A stretch of DNA of 64,000 nucleotides from Bacillus horti (GCF_030813115.1 NZ_JAUSTY010000020.1:28326-92325), one strand, 5' to 3'. Shown: positions 1 to 8,995, numbered from the stretch's first letter. The notes: generated by a model from the sequence alone, not told the origin. Numbers and translations are program-made.

Positions 1-2
1 AT

Positions 3-173
3 ATTGTTGAGGCTTATTATAATTTAACACTCATCTATATCGATCAGGAAGAGTATGAAAAAGCGTTTGAGGTACTTGACCGAGCGGCAGAAAGAGAAAT
101 AACAGATGAACGTACTGATGAATTATATGAACGGCTAAATGATTTTTATGAGGAGCTTCAAAACGGAGCTTAA
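3..173 (+). CDS. C-terminal end of a TPR-like protein (partial)
   Basis: An open frame runs in from the left edge and stops at TAA 171-173, giving the last 56 residues of a protein. The visible part is acidic and helical, with an alternating aromatic/alanine pattern (EAYYNLTLIY, then EKAFEVLDRA) like one tetratricopeptide repeat followed by a capping helix. TPR proteins are protein-binding scaffolds. The start and most of the protein lie outside the window, so no specific function can be given. The 123-base gap to the next gene has no clear terminator. Confidence 0.6.
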   Translation: MVEAYYNLTLIYIDQEEYEKAFEVLDRAAEREITDERTDELYERLNDFYEELQNGA

Positions 174-296
174 GATATTTGTGGACGATGATATAATTGA
201 TGTGGTAAGTTGTATAATCTTGCTAATGTTTACGTATAAAAAATGAAGTAATGAAGTTAAATAATGAAATATTAAATAAAGAGGGGAAGTTGAACG

Positions 297-1346
297 ATGG
301 CTGGAGTAAAACAAAAAGTAAATGTAGACCATATGATAGAGCTTATTGAGAAGCTGGTGAACATTCCAAGTCCTTCAGGAAATACAGAGAAGGTTATTCA
401 GTTTGTAGCTGACTATCTAAAGGAGCTAGAGATTCCTTACTATCTAAATCGTAAAGGTGGACTAATTGCCACATTGAAAGGACAGAACGAACAGGAGCAC
501 CGGATGCTAACGGCCCATGTGGATACCTTGGGAGCGATGGTCAAGGAAATTAAAAGCAATGGTAGATTAAAGCTCACGCTTATCGGAGGCTTTCGTATGA
601 ATGCTGTTGAAGGGGAGTATTGTGAGATTGAAACAAGTACAGGGAAAATGTACACCGGAACCATTTTACATACGAAGGCTTCCGTTCACGTATACAGAGA
701 TAAGGATGAAAGAACCGAGGATAATATGGAGGTTCGTATTGATGAGGTTGTCCGCTCAGCGGATGATGTTCGAAAGCTAGGAATTTCAGTAGGAGATTTC
801 GTTTCCTTTGCTCCACGCTTTGAGCAAACTCCTGCTGGCTTTATTAAGTCCAGACATTTAGATGATAAAGCGAGTGTAGCTATTTTATTATCCTTACTAA
901 AAACGCTAAAGGAAGAAAACACGACTCTTCCTTACACCACTCATATTTTGATTAGTAATAATGAAGAGATTGGATATGGTGGAAACTCAAACATTACGCC
1001 TGAAACATTTGAGTACCTAGCCGTTGATATGGGTGCAATTGGAACGGGGCAGACAACAGATGAGTATTGTGCTTCAATATGTGCCAAGGATTCCAGTGGG
1101 CCGTATCATCCACGCTTGCGCAAAAAGCTTGTTCAGCTTGCTGAGCAGGAGGACGCTTATTATCAGGTGGACATTTATCCGTATTATGGCTCTGACGCAA
1201 GTGCAGCGATTCGTTCAGGACATGATATTGTCCATGGTCTGATCGGTCCAGGAATTGATGCTTCTCATAGTCATGAAAGAACTCACCGAGATTCTTTATT
1301 GAATACAGGTGCTATTCTTTATGCATATATGTTATCTGAGGCTTAA
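297..1346 (+). CDS. M42 family metallopeptidase (glutamyl aminopeptidase/endoglucanase-like)
   Basis: Predicted cytosolic, co-catalytic di-metal aminopeptidase of the M42 (tetrahedral TET-type) family, 349 aa, the usual full length. Metal and catalytic residues of the family are visible: H74-x-D76 in TAHVDTLG, D189/D190 in HLDDK, the E223-E224 pair in NNEEIGYGG, D244 in VDMG and H324/H326 near the C-terminus. The ATG at 297 follows a GAGGGGAAG ribosome site. It is monocistronic, ending at a strong hairpin terminator (1397-1425). M42 enzymes trim N-terminal residues from peptides; the exact substrate preference cannot be read from sequence. Confidence 0.92.
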   Translation: MAGVKQKVNVDHMIELIEKLVNIPSPSGNTEKVIQFVADYLKELEIPYYLNRKGGLIATLKGQNEQEHRMLTAHVDTLGAMVKEIKSNGRLKLTLIGGFRMNAVEGEYCEIETSTGKMYTGTILHTKASVHVYRDKDERTEDNMEVRIDEVVRSADDVRKLGISVGDFVSFAPRFEQTPAGFIKSRHLDDKASVAILLSLLKTLKEENTTLPYTTHILISNNEEIGYGGNSNITPETFEYLAVDMGAIGTGQTTDEYCASICAKDSSGPYHPRLRKKLVQLAEQEDAYYQVDIYPYYGSDASAAIRSGHDIVHGLIGPGIDASHSHERTHRDSLLNTGAILYAYMLSEA

Positions 1347-1396
1347 TTAATGGCAAAAGAAGCTACGTCAATGAACTAGAAAATTTACACTTATTA

Positions 1397-1425
1397 AACC
1401 ATCTGTATGCTACAGATGGTTTTTT
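1397..1425 (+). terminator. Rho-independent terminator after the M42 peptidase
   Basis: A perfect 11-bp stem (AACCATCTGTA / TACAGATGGTT) with a TGC loop is followed directly by a T tract. Confidence 0.9.
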
Positions 1426-1529
1426 GGTGATCGGTTACTATCGTGAATTCTCATTTTTAAAAGCATTTTTAACTAGCTTTCATATTTCCCTATGCCTGTC
1501 ATATGTTTTTAATGTAAGGGGGAAGAGGG

Positions 1530-2045
1530 ATGGAGCTTTTAACATGGGTCTTTTATGTGATGCTTTCGGCTTTTCTTGCAGCAGTAGTAGGCTTTGGTCT
1601 AATAACTAGAAAGGTACTACTATCATACTCCCACTTTATCGGGCTCTCTTTACTTCTGGCCATTTCTGGCTATGTTAGCTCCTATATGGGAAGCTGGATG
1701 GGAGAATTCCTCTCAGCACGTATACTTGAAATCATGCTAGGAATCATTTTAATGGGCTGTGGAATCTATTTGCTTAAAGTAAAGCCTATCTATCCTGGCT
1801 ATCAGGATATGTTAATCCTGTTTGCTGTGCTTTTTTTAGAGGGGTGCTGGATATCCTATCGATTTGGGAGTCTTCATTCAGGCAGTCTAAGCTTTGTCCT
1901 ATTTATTATGGTTATGCTATCAGGTGGAATAGCGGTAGGCTTTCTTCTTGGGTTGCGAAGGTGGAATCATTGGCGGCTAACTCTAATTCTCCCTCAGCTA
2001 TCAGGTGCGCTCTTAGTTGTAGTGGGGTTTATCAAGCTATTTTGA
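1530..2045 (+). CDS. Polytopic membrane protein of unknown function
   Basis: A 171-aa, almost entirely hydrophobic protein with about five to six predicted membrane spans separated by short loops. The start ATG at 1530 follows a strong GGGGGAAGAGGG ribosome site. I do not recognise the family. Short helices, glycine-rich turns and few charged residues would suit a small transporter or channel-like protein, but no signature motif supports that. It lies between the M42 peptidase terminator and yqgQ; the 59-base gap to yqgQ carries a candidate promoter, so the two may be transcribed separately. Confidence 0.7.
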   Translation: MELLTWVFYVMLSAFLAAVVGFGLITRKVLLSYSHFIGLSLLLAISGYVSSYMGSWMGEFLSARILEIMLGIILMGCGIYLLKVKPIYPGYQDMLILFAVLFLEGCWISYRFGSLHSGSLSFVLFIMVMLSGGIAVGFLLGLRRWNHWRLTLILPQLSGALLVVVGFIKLF

Positions 2046-2073
2046 CTAATATGTACGGTTTTCATGATATACT
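2042..2073 (+). promoter_or_regulatory. Candidate promoter upstream of yqgQ
   Basis: TTGACT at 2042-2047 and TATACT at 2068-2073, preceded by TGA (extended -10). The 20-base spacer is long, so the extended -10 would carry most of the activity. The -35 overlaps the end of the upstream gene. Confidence 0.4.
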
Positions 2074-2104
2074 ACACATAGAAAAGACTTAGACAAAGGA
2101 ATCG

Positions 2105-2326
2105 ATGATCAGTATGCTAACAACTATTCAATCCATGCAGGACGTTCGAAATTTGCTTAAAAAATACGGTACATTTATTTATACGAAGGACCCTATTGCC
2201 GATCTTGAGCTGATGGATGAAGAGTGTCATGAGCTATATCAGATGGGCATGCTAGAGAAGGAACAGTATGTTCGAGCAAAAATGTGCATTATGCAGGAAA
2301 TAGGAAGACTAAAAAAAGAGAGCTAG
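2105..2326 (+). CDS. yqgQ: YqgQ family (DUF910) protein
   Basis: A 73-aa protein matching the small YqgQ family, with the typical core (DVRNLLKKYGTFIYTKD, then an acidic helix ending ELYQMGMLEKEQYVRAK). YqgQ is a three-helix protein with possible nucleic-acid binding, but its biological role is unknown. In B. subtilis it sits immediately upstream of glcK; here two genes (a PucR-type regulator and msmX) lie between them. ATG 2105 is 4 bases from AAGGA; ATG 2114 is an alternative start. The end is almost contiguous with the regulator, suggesting co-transcription. Confidence 0.82.
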   Translation: MISMLTTIQSMQDVRNLLKKYGTFIYTKDPIADLELMDEECHELYQMGMLEKEQYVRAKMCIMQEIGRLKKES

Positions 2327-2331
2327 AATGG

Positions 2332-3330
2332 ATGGGTACGGATATGAGCTTTATGAACGACGTTTATTTATACCAGCAATTCAAGCAGATTTTTGGAGAA
2401 GAAAACCTACAAGTTGAATATAACCACCCGCCAGAAAGTGAGGAGTTCACGTATATTCCAATACGGAGCGGAATCGACTTTTTGGGCTGGATTGGAGTCC
2501 GAAATGAGAAGCTAACGGAGGAATCAAAGCAGCTTATTCAGTTGTTTGATGCTTCTTCTGCTATAATGTATTCTCCTGACAAGAAGGAAAACACGTTTTG
2601 GCAAAGAGCCATTCAAGAGGAAATGGAAGATTGGATTTCAGCGTGGGAAGGCTTAGAATATTCCGCTGATACGGAGTTTGGTTTAATTTTTATTACTATC
2701 GATAGTCAAAAAGAGGACTGGACTTCAGACGTGCACAAGCAGTTTCAAGAAATGATTGAAGCTGTTGTGGAGCAAAGTACATTTTTAATTCCTTTAAAGC
2801 AAGGGCACTTTCTTTGGATTCTACCGCATTACTCTGAGATAAAATCGGAATTAATCGAGGTTGTAAAGGGACTTGTGGATACTCTTGCTGCTGAGCTTGT
2901 GTTAAAAGCTAACTTCTTCATTGATCAACCAGTCACGATGCCTATGGAACTGAGGGAGTATGTTCAGAATCAGCTTAGTATTGTACAAGCGTGTAATCAG
3001 AGTCATGTTCGAGGCGGAGTCGTTTTCATTCGAGATGTCCTTCATCTGTATTTGCTTAAGCAAAGCTCTAACATGGATCGTAAGAAATATGTACATCAAA
3101 TTATGGGACAAATTTTACATGACTCAGAAGCTATAGAGACGGCCCGTGTTTACTTCCAAGAGAATCTGAACATCTCAGAGGCTGCCAAGAAGCTTTTTAT
3201 TCATAGAAATAGTATGCAATATCGCTTAGATAAGTTTGCTGAAAAGACAGGATATGATCTACGGAGATTTGAGCATTCAGTGGTTGTTTACTTAGCGATA
3301 CAGGCTTTGGGCATGTTGAACAAAGAATGA
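2332..3330 (+). CDS. PucR/CdaR-type transcriptional regulator (YxkF-like)
   Basis: A DNA-binding regulator of about 332 aa. The last about 60 residues form the PucR-type C-terminal helix-turn-helix: a YFQENLNISEAAKKLFIHRN core, then a MQYRLDKF recognition region. The long N-terminal part has no obvious enzyme motif and would be the sensor. In B. subtilis the homologous regulator YxkF is next to msmX, the same pairing seen here, so control of the sugar-ABC ATPase is plausible but not shown. The start is uncertain: GTG 2284 would overlap yqgQ; ATG 2332 lies 5 bases after the yqgQ stop with an AGAGAG upstream; ATG 2344 is also possible. Confidence 0.8.
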   Translation: MGTDMSFMNDVYLYQQFKQIFGEENLQVEYNHPPESEEFTYIPIRSGIDFLGWIGVRNEKLTEESKQLIQLFDASSAIMYSPDKKENTFWQRAIQEEMEDWISAWEGLEYSADTEFGLIFITIDSQKEDWTSDVHKQFQEMIEAVVEQSTFLIPLKQGHFLWILPHYSEIKSELIEVVKGLVDTLAAELVLKANFFIDQPVTMPMELREYVQNQLSIVQACNQSHVRGGVVFIRDVLHLYLLKQSSNMDRKKYVHQIMGQILHDSEAIETARVYFQENLNISEAAKKLFIHRNSMQYRLDKFAEKTGYDLRRFEHSVVVYLAIQALGMLNKE

Positions 3331-3362
3331 GGTGTTTTTTCTAGCAGTTTGCCTAATAGTTT

Positions 3363-3390
3363 TTGCCAAATGAAAGCGCTACAATAGATA
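3363..3390 (+). promoter_or_regulatory. Candidate msmX promoter with overlapping cre (CcpA) site
   Basis: TTGCCA at 3363-3368 and TAGATA at 3385-3390 (16-base spacer) flank ATGAAAGCGCTACAAT at 3370-3385, which matches 14 of 16 positions of the cre consensus WTGNAARCGNWWWCAW. A CcpA site inside the promoter would give glucose repression. Confidence 0.5.
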
Positions 3391-3426
3391 TAACAGAAAA
3401 AGAAAGAATTTGAGGAGGAGTAGCGC

Positions 3427-4521
3427 ATGGCAGGTATTAAATTAAATCATATTTTCAAGCGTTATAGTGATACGGTAACAGCGGTTAAGGATTTTAACTT
3501 AGATATTGACGATAAGGAGTTTATCGTTTTTGTAGGTCCATCAGGTTGTGGTAAATCTACTACATTACGTATGGTGGCTGGATTAGAAGAAATCTCTGAA
3601 GGGGATTTGTATATCGGTGATCGTCGTGTGAATGACGTAGCGCCTAAGGATCGTGATATTGCGATGGTTTTCCAAAACTATGCGTTGTATCCACATATGA
3701 ATGTGTTTGATAACATGGCTTTTGGTCTTAAGCTCCGTAAGTTCAAAAAGGATGATATCAAAAAGCGTGTTGATGACGCTGCAAAAATCCTAGGAATTGA
3801 AAACCTATTAGAAAGAAAACCAAAAGAACTATCTGGGGGACAACGTCAGCGTGTTGCTTTAGGACGTGCTATCGTTCGTGAGCCACAGGTGTTCTTGATG
3901 GATGAGCCTTTATCTAACCTTGATGCTAAGCTTCGTGTACAGATGCGTGCTGAAATAACAAAGCTACACCAAAGACTACAAACAACAATTATCTATGTAA
4001 CACATGACCAAATTGAAGCGATGACGATGGCAGATCGTATCGTTATTATGAAAGACGGTATTATCCAACAAGTGGGTTCACCTAAAGAAGTGTATGATTT
4101 TCCTGATAACGTGTTCGTTGGAGGCTTTATTGGATCACCAGCAATGAACTTCCTAAGTGGTAAGCTTGGTGAAGGTAAATTTACGATTGGAGATCAAGAG
4201 TTGCATGTTCCAGAAGGAAAAATGAAAGGGTTAAAGGATTATATAGGCAAGGAAGTGATCCTTGGAATTCGTCCTGAGGATATTCACGATGAGCCTGTAT
4301 TTATCGAATCTTCAAAGGGTACAGTGATTAATGCCCTAATTGAAGTAGCAGAGCTAATGGGTGCGGAAACTTATCTATACAGTAAGATCGCAGGAAATGA
4401 CTTTATTGCTCGTGTAGATTCTCGTACAGATATTAAGAATGGTCAGAAGCTAGAGCTTGCCTTCGATATGAGTAAGGTACTATTCTTCGACCCTCAAACA
4501 GAGGAAAGAATCAGAGGGTAA
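3427..4521 (+). CDS. msmX: MsmX-type sugar ABC transporter ATPase
   Basis: ATP-hydrolysing subunit of the UgpC/MalK/MsmX group, 364 aa, the normal length. Walker A GPSGCGKST (37-45), Q-loop Q83, signature LSGGQRQR (135-142), Walker B VFLMDE (155-160) and a C-terminal TOBE/MalK-like regulatory domain (about 235-364) are all present. No permease or binding protein lies nearby, as for B. subtilis MsmX, which serves several unlinked oligosaccharide importers. ATG 3427 follows GAGGAGGAG. A cre-like site in the promoter suggests catabolite control, and a hairpin terminator follows. Confidence 0.93.
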   Translation: MAGIKLNHIFKRYSDTVTAVKDFNLDIDDKEFIVFVGPSGCGKSTTLRMVAGLEEISEGDLYIGDRRVNDVAPKDRDIAMVFQNYALYPHMNVFDNMAFGLKLRKFKKDDIKKRVDDAAKILGIENLLERKPKELSGGQRQRVALGRAIVREPQVFLMDEPLSNLDAKLRVQMRAEITKLHQRLQTTIIYVTHDQIEAMTMADRIVIMKDGIIQQVGSPKEVYDFPDNVFVGGFIGSPAMNFLSGKLGEGKFTIGDQELHVPEGKMKGLKDYIGKEVILGIRPEDIHDEPVFIESSKGTVINALIEVAELMGAETYLYSKIAGNDFIARVDSRTDIKNGQKLELAFDMSKVLFFDPQTEERIRG

Positions 4522-4559
4522 GTTTAGTTAAAGATAGATAAAGAATGTTTATTTGAATA

Positions 4560-4614
4560 AAAAGTCACACTGAGATAGCTAAAGGGGCTCCTTTTCTCTC
4601 TAGTGTGGCTTTTC
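4560..4614 (+). terminator. Terminator after msmX
   Basis: AAAGTCACACT pairs with AGTGTGGCTTT around an internal GAGA/TCTC extension; the right arm ends in TTTCTC. It separates msmX from glcK. Confidence 0.75.
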
Positions 4615-4682
4615 TCACGTTATATCTAGCTAATCATGGTATGATATGAGAGAGAAAACATAATGTAAAGGATGATAATCAT

Positions 4683-5660
4683 ATGTCACAAACTATGTAT
4701 GTTGGGATAGATTTAGGTGGAACGGCGATAAAGCTTGCTTTCGTTTCACTAGAAGGTGAAATTGTGCATTTAATGAGTGCCCCTACGAATGTTGAGGACG
4801 GTGGGGATGGTATCTTACATACTATGGATCGCTTGATCTCAGAAGGTCTTGAAGAGCTTGGGAGAGCAAAAGGAGATATTAAAGGTGTTGGAATTGGAGC
4901 TCCTGGATTTATCGAAATGTCCACAGGGTTTGTTCATGAAGCTGTTAATTTGGGGTGGAAGAACTATCCCTTGAAGGAAAAGCTAGAGGGAATGACGGGG
5001 CTACCAGTTTATGTAGATAATGATGCTAATATCGCAGCACTTGGAGAGATGTGGAAGGGTGCTGGTGAAGGAGCAAAGGATCTACTTTGTATTACATTAG
5101 GTACAGGTGTAGGTGGTGGGGTGATCATTAATGGAACCATTCATCATGGGGCAAAGGGTACAGCTGGGGAAATCGGCCATACAACTGTTATCGCAGATGG
5201 GGGCTACCGCTGTAACTGTGGGAAGCTAGGCTGTCTAGAAACGCTTGCCTCTGCTACAGGAATTGTACGCTTAGCTAAGGAAGCCCTTATAAGTGACTCG
5301 CAGCATACGAGCTCATTAGCTAAGGTATTGAAGGAGAATGGAAATGTTGAAGCGAAGGATGTTTTGGATGCTGCTAGAGAAGGGGATCAGCTAGGGAAAG
5401 AGATACTAGGACAGGTTGCCCACTACTTAGGAGTAACACTAGGAAACTATGCCGTATTAATGAATCCTGAGAAAATTGTAATCGGTGGAGGAGTTTCTAA
5501 AGCGGGGGATGTGTTGTTTGAGCCTATTCGAGCACAATATCAGAAATATGCTCTTCCTCACTTAACGGGGAATGTAGAAATTGCTCCAGCTACTCTAGGA
5601 AATGATGCAGGAGTGATTGGTGCGGCATGGCTCGTGCATCAGGGTGAACAAAATCACTAG
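4683..5660 (+). CDS. glcK: ROK family glucokinase
   Basis: ATP-dependent glucose kinase making glucose 6-phosphate in the cytosol, 325 aa. The N-terminal phosphate loop GIDLGGTAIK (8-17), the catalytic aspartate D114 in DNDAN, H166 in GEIGH and the ROK zinc cluster CNCGKLGC (C177, C179, C184) are all present. ATG 4683 follows AAAGGATGATAATC. Its neighbours MsmX and YqgQ support a role in using sugars that enter without PTS phosphorylation or that are released from oligosaccharides. Confidence 0.94.
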   Translation: MSQTMYVGIDLGGTAIKLAFVSLEGEIVHLMSAPTNVEDGGDGILHTMDRLISEGLEELGRAKGDIKGVGIGAPGFIEMSTGFVHEAVNLGWKNYPLKEKLEGMTGLPVYVDNDANIAALGEMWKGAGEGAKDLLCITLGTGVGGGVIINGTIHHGAKGTAGEIGHTTVIADGGYRCNCGKLGCLETLASATGIVRLAKEALISDSQHTSSLAKVLKENGNVEAKDVLDAAREGDQLGKEILGQVAHYLGVTLGNYAVLMNPEKIVIGGGVSKAGDVLFEPIRAQYQKYALPHLTGNVEIAPATLGNDAGVIGAAWLVHQGEQNH

Positions 5661-5693
5661 ATCACAGGCATAGGTTTTTTACTGGACCTCTGC

Positions 5694-5699
5694 TATAAT
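5694..5699 (+). promoter_or_regulatory. Extended -10 promoter for the DUF1128 gene
   Basis: TGCTATAAT (TGn followed by a perfect TATAAT) 48 bases upstream of the GTG start; no good -35 is visible. Confidence 0.5.
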
Positions 5700-5746
5700 A
5701 GTACAGACAAAAAAGAACTAGATCAAATGAGAAAGGGCTGTTAGAT

Positions 5747-5992
5747 GTGGCAGGGAAAAGCAGAGAAGAGCTTCAAGACGTTTCTCGCGAAAATATAGAA
5801 TACATCTTTGACTATATGAAATCTAAGCTACAGGTCGTCAATACGGCTGCTGTTAGTGCGAAAAGCTTTGATACGGATCAATACGAGGAGCTTTTGGATT
5901 TATATGAGTTTCTATGTATGAAGGAATCCTTCTCCATGAGTGAGATGCAATCGATTGTTTCCGAGCTAGGTAAACTCAGAAAAAAATCATAG
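5747..5992 (+). CDS. DUF1128 (YfkK-like) small protein
   Basis: An 81-aa acidic helical protein matching the DUF1128 family (B. subtilis YfkK): a conserved SRENIEYIFDYMKSKLQVVN core, YEELLDLYE, and a C-terminal MQSIVSELGKLRKK. Function is unknown in the family. It starts with GTG at 5747, nine bases after GAAAGGG. It is monocistronic, with an extended -10 promoter before it and a perfect hairpin terminator after it. Confidence 0.85.
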   Translation: MAGKSREELQDVSRENIEYIFDYMKSKLQVVNTAAVSAKSFDTDQYEELLDLYEFLCMKESFSMSEMQSIVSELGKLRKKS

Positions 5993-6010
5993 CGTTGACG
6001 TATAATCTAG

Positions 6011-6040
6011 AGCGTTTGGAGCTAATCCAAGCGCTTTTTT
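6011..6040 (+). terminator. Terminator after the DUF1128 gene
   Basis: AGCGTTTGGA / TCCAAGCGCT, a 10-bp stem with one T-G wobble and a short loop, followed by six T. Confidence 0.9.
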
Positions 6041-6141
6041 CATTAAGTTACAGCTCCCGTTATTTACCAGCCACAGCTCCTACTATATACTTCTTCCAAG
6101 TTTTTCTTGTACGTCAATTATGTGAATTCTTCTTCAATAGC

Positions 6142-6170
6142 TTGTGACAATTTCTCACGCATGATAGAAT
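6142..6170 (+). promoter_or_regulatory. Sigma-A promoter of ilvD
   Basis: TTGTGA (6142-6147), a 17-base spacer, and TAGAAT (6165-6170) preceded by TGA. Transcription should start near 6177, just before the CodY box. Confidence 0.65.
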
Positions 6171-6180
6171 GTAAAAATAT

Positions 6181-6195
6181 AATTTTCTGAAAAAT
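6181..6195 (+). promoter_or_regulatory. CodY box in the ilvD leader
   Basis: AATTTTCTGAAAAAT matches 14 of 15 positions of the CodY consensus AATTTTCWGAAAATT. It sits about five bases downstream of the predicted ilvD transcription start, a position where bound CodY would block initiation when branched-chain amino acids and GTP are plentiful. ilvD is a known CodY target in B. subtilis. Confidence 0.75.
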
Positions 6196-6222
6196 AGGAT
6201 AGTAGGAAGTGGAGGAGTTTAC

Positions 6223-7908
6223 ATGTCTGAGAAACAAAAAGACTTAAGAATTAGAAGTATTGTCATTAGTGAAGGAGAAAATAGAGCCCCAAATAGAGCC
6301 ATGCTTCGAGCCGTTGGCTTTAGGGATGAGGATTTTAAGAAGCCAATGATTGGAGTAGCCAGTACGTGGAGTGAAGTAACACCATGTAATATTCACATCA
6401 ATCACCTAGCTGAAAAAGCAAAGGAAGGTGTTAAGCAGGGTGGAGGTGCCCCGTTAATTTTTAATACGATTACCGTGTCTGACGGAATTTCTATGGGAAC
6501 AGAGGGAATGAATTATTCACTTCCTAGTAGAGAGGTTATTGCGGATTCCATTGAGACGGTAGTGGGAGCAGAAAGGCTTGACGGAGTTGTGGCTATTGGT
6601 GGCTGTGATAAGAATATGCCTGGTTGTATGATGGCACTTGGCCGGTTAAACCTACCTTCTGTGTTTGTGTATGGGGGAACGATTCAGCCAGGGAAACTAA
6701 ATGGAAAGGATATTGATATTGTTTCTGCCTTTGAAGGAGTAGGAAAACATAATCAAGGGAATATCGATGATGAACAGCTTCATCAAATAGAATGTCACGC
6801 CTGTCCGGGACCTGGCTCCTGTGGAGGAATGTACACCGCTAACACGATGGCCTCAGCGATTGAAGCGATGGGAATGAGTCTACCGGGTAGCTCCTCAAAT
6901 CCAGCGATTAGCTCCTTGAAGCTAGAGGACTGTGACACAGCAGGACAAGCCGTTGTTGAGCTATTAAAGAAAGAGATTTATCCGAAGGACATTATGACCA
7001 AGGAAGCGTTTGAGAATGCGATAACGGTTGTAATGGCTTTAGGAGGCTCAACTAACGCAATTCTTCACCTTCTAGCGATTGCCCATTCCGTTGATGTAGA
7101 GCTTACTCTTGATGATTTCGAAAAAATCCGTGAAAGAGTTCCTCACATTGCTGACCTTAAGCCTAGTGGTAAATATGTGATGCAAAACCTGCATGAGGTT
7201 GGTGGTGTACCAGCTGTAATGCGTCTATTGCTGAAAAAAGGTTTACTGCACAAGGACTGCTTAACGGTGACGGGTAAAACTATCGAAGAGAACCTAGCAG
7301 AGTTTCCAGATCTCTTAGAGGGGCAGGATGTAATCAGATCGTTTGATCAAGCGTTAAAGGAAACAGGTCCATTGGTTATCTTGAAAGGAAACCTAGCACC
7401 AGAAGGGGCCGTAGCGAAAATGTCTGGTCTTAAGGTGAAAAATATAACAGGTCCAGCTCGTGTGTTTGATTCTGAGGAGGAAGCCACTGATGCCGTAATT
7501 AAGGATAAAATTAATCCTGGGGATGTACTTGTGATTCGCTATGAAGGTCCTAAGGGAGGACCAGGAATGCCAGAGATGCTATCTATTTCAGCTATTATTG
7601 TCGGTAAAGGGCTGGGAGAGCAGGTAGGGCTACTGACAGATGGTAGATTTTCTGGTGGGACACATGGCTTGGTTGTTGGACATGTGTCACCTGAGGCTCA
7701 AATTGGTGGGCCAATAGGTTTGCTACAGGAGGGAGACCTTGTTACAATTGATAGTGAGACGCAGGAGCTAACGATGCATGTTTCTGATGAAGAATTAGAG
7801 AATCGTAGGAAACATTGGCAGGCTCCACCACTAAAATATACAAAGGGCGTATTGTATAAGTACGCCAAGCAAGTATCCTCAGCGTCAAAAGGAGCGGTTA
7901 CAGATTGA
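6223..7908 (+). CDS. ilvD: Dihydroxy-acid dehydratase
   Basis: Fe-S enzyme that dehydrates 2,3-dihydroxy-isovalerate and -methylvalerate to the 2-oxo acids in valine and isoleucine synthesis (and thus leucine and pantothenate). At 561 aa it is full length. Candidate cluster cysteines are C55, C128 ([10 protein letters not shown]) and C200 (within [12 protein letters not shown], 191-202). ATG 6223 follows GTGGAGGAG. It stands apart from other ilv/leu genes, and its own promoter carries a CodY box. The stop codon overlaps the next gene's TTG start, so the phosphodiesterase is likely co-translated. Confidence 0.95.
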   Translation: MSEKQKDLRIRSIVISEGENRAPNRAMLRAVGFRDEDFKKPMIGVASTWSEVTPCNIHINHLAEKAKEGVKQGGGAPLIFNTITVSDGISMGTEGMNYSLPSREVIADSIETVVGAERLDGVVAIGGCDKNMPGCMMALGRLNLPSVFVYGGTIQPGKLNGKDIDIVSAFEGVGKHNQGNIDDEQLHQIECHACPGPGSCGGMYTANTMASAIEAMGMSLPGSSSNPAISSLKLEDCDTAGQAVVELLKKEIYPKDIMTKEAFENAITVVMALGGSTNAILHLLAIAHSVDVELTLDDFEKIRERVPHIADLKPSGKYVMQNLHEVGGVPAVMRLLLKKGLLHKDCLTVTGKTIEENLAEFPDLLEGQDVIRSFDQALKETGPLVILKGNLAPEGAVAKMSGLKVKNITGPARVFDSEEEATDAVIKDKINPGDVLVIRYEGPKGGPGMPEMLSISAIIVGKGLGEQVGLLTDGRFSGGTHGLVVGHVSPEAQIGGPIGLLQEGDLVTIDSETQELTMHVSDEELENRRKHWQAPPLKYTKGVLYKYAKQVSSASKGAVTD

Positions 7909-8429
7909 AAGCACTAATTATTAGTGATACACATGGATTGACGAAGGAAGTCAATCAGGTGGTAAAAAGGGAAGCGTATAAAAAAGGGTTTCATTGCGGG
8001 GACTATTGCACCGATCCTACACAGTATCCGTTTAATAAGCTGGAGCTAGTACGAGGAAACAATGATTTTCAAAAAGACGTCCCTAATGATAAGCTAATAA
8101 AATGGCAAGGCTCTACCTTTTTTTTAACACATGGACATTTATATCAGGTAGATTATTCCTTACTTAAATTGAGATACAAAGCGGAGGAAGTAGGGGCAGA
8201 CATTGTTCTTTTTGGACATACACATTATCCCGTCTGCTTTGAAGAGGACGGCATGATTTTCTGTAATCCAGGAAGTCTTAGACAGCCCCGGGGTTTCTCT
8301 ACACCGACCTATGTTACTCTAGATATTTCAAAGGGAAAAAACTCTGCTGATAAGACCAAGCTTGCTTTTACTTACTATGATCCAAAAGGGAAACAAGTAG
8401 ATTCCTTAAGTCAGACATTTTCAAGGTGA
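7905..8429 (+). CDS. YfcE/MJ0936-type metallophosphoesterase
   Basis: A 174-aa compact phosphodiesterase with all five metallophosphoesterase motifs: D8-x-H10 (ISDTHG), GD at 32-33, GNND at 51-54, H76-G-H78 (THGH) and GHTH at 104-107. These ligate two metal ions. Related YfcE and YsnB hydrolyse model phosphodiesters; the physiological substrate is unknown. The start is TTG 7905, overlapping the ilvD stop, with AAAGGAG about ten bases upstream. Co-expression with ilvD appears to be a matter of position. Confidence 0.88.
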   Translation: MKALIISDTHGLTKEVNQVVKREAYKKGFHCGDYCTDPTQYPFNKLELVRGNNDFQKDVPNDKLIKWQGSTFFLTHGHLYQVDYSLLKLRYKAEEVGADIVLFGHTHYPVCFEEDGMIFCNPGSLRQPRGFSTPTYVTLDISKGKNSADKTKLAFTYYDPKGKQVDSLSQTFSR

Positions 8430-8496
8430 GTAGCAGTATAGTAGTAGTAAGGTGATAGAGTAAGATAGCCAAGAAGTTACTAGTTAACAGGAATAT

Positions 8497-8532
8497 GAAA
8501 AAGCTCTTAGCGAACGCTAGGAGCTTTTTTAA
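8497..8532. terminator. Bidirectional terminator
   Basis: AAAAAGCTCTTAGC / GCTAGGAGCTTTTTT is A-rich on the left and T-rich on the right, so it can serve the phosphodiesterase (+) and the convergent small gene (-). Confidence 0.85.
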
Positions 8533-8560
8533 GTTCAAATTAAATGGCAACTTTTTTAGA

Positions 8561-8875
8561 TTACATATGAACTTTCGTATCGGTATCCTGCTGAATGCGA
8601 AACCAGAGGTTAAGATCATTAATGGTGCTTGCTAGATCAGCAATCTCATGATTTAATTCACAGGAACGAATGAAGTTTTCCTCAATGTTAAGCTTTTCCT
8701 GCTTGGCATTAATGATGGCTTCAATCTGTTTAATTCTTTCTGGAATGTCTGAACGATGGGCTTCCCATTCGACTAAGATCGTTGCTTGTTCACGTAAGCT
8801 ATACTCTTCCCAATCTCGATCTAGGACAGGGAGAGCGATCCCTAAACGATTGTCATATTTGAATTCATAACTCAT
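8561..8875 (-). CDS. Small coiled-coil protein of unknown function
   Basis: A 104-aa soluble, acidic protein. The N-terminal third is rich in aromatic residues (DRDWEEYSLREQATILVEWE); residues about 44-95 form a long heptad-like helix rich in I, E, K and N that could be a coiled coil. I do not recognise the family. Its start ATG at 8875 is preceded on the minus strand by a GAGGGGATGAG ribosome site. It converges on the ilvD-phosphodiesterase unit and shares their terminator. Confidence 0.7.
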   Translation of the reverse strand: MSYEFKYDNRLGIALPVLDRDWEEYSLREQATILVEWEAHRSDIPERIKQIEAIINAKQEKLNIEENFIRSCELNHEIADLASTINDLNLWFRIQQDTDTKVHM

Positions 8876-8995
8876 GTTTACTCATCCCCTCATATCTATT
8901 GTATTATAGGTAGAGGATAGAGACAAATTTAATTTTGTACCCATATTTAAAACAGGTACTTGTCCCCGTAATAACATAGGAAAAGGAGGGCGGGC

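Noticed and set aside
2284..2331. Longer GTG start for the PucR-type regulator
   Set aside because: It would overlap yqgQ by 43 bases with no ribosome site at a useful distance.
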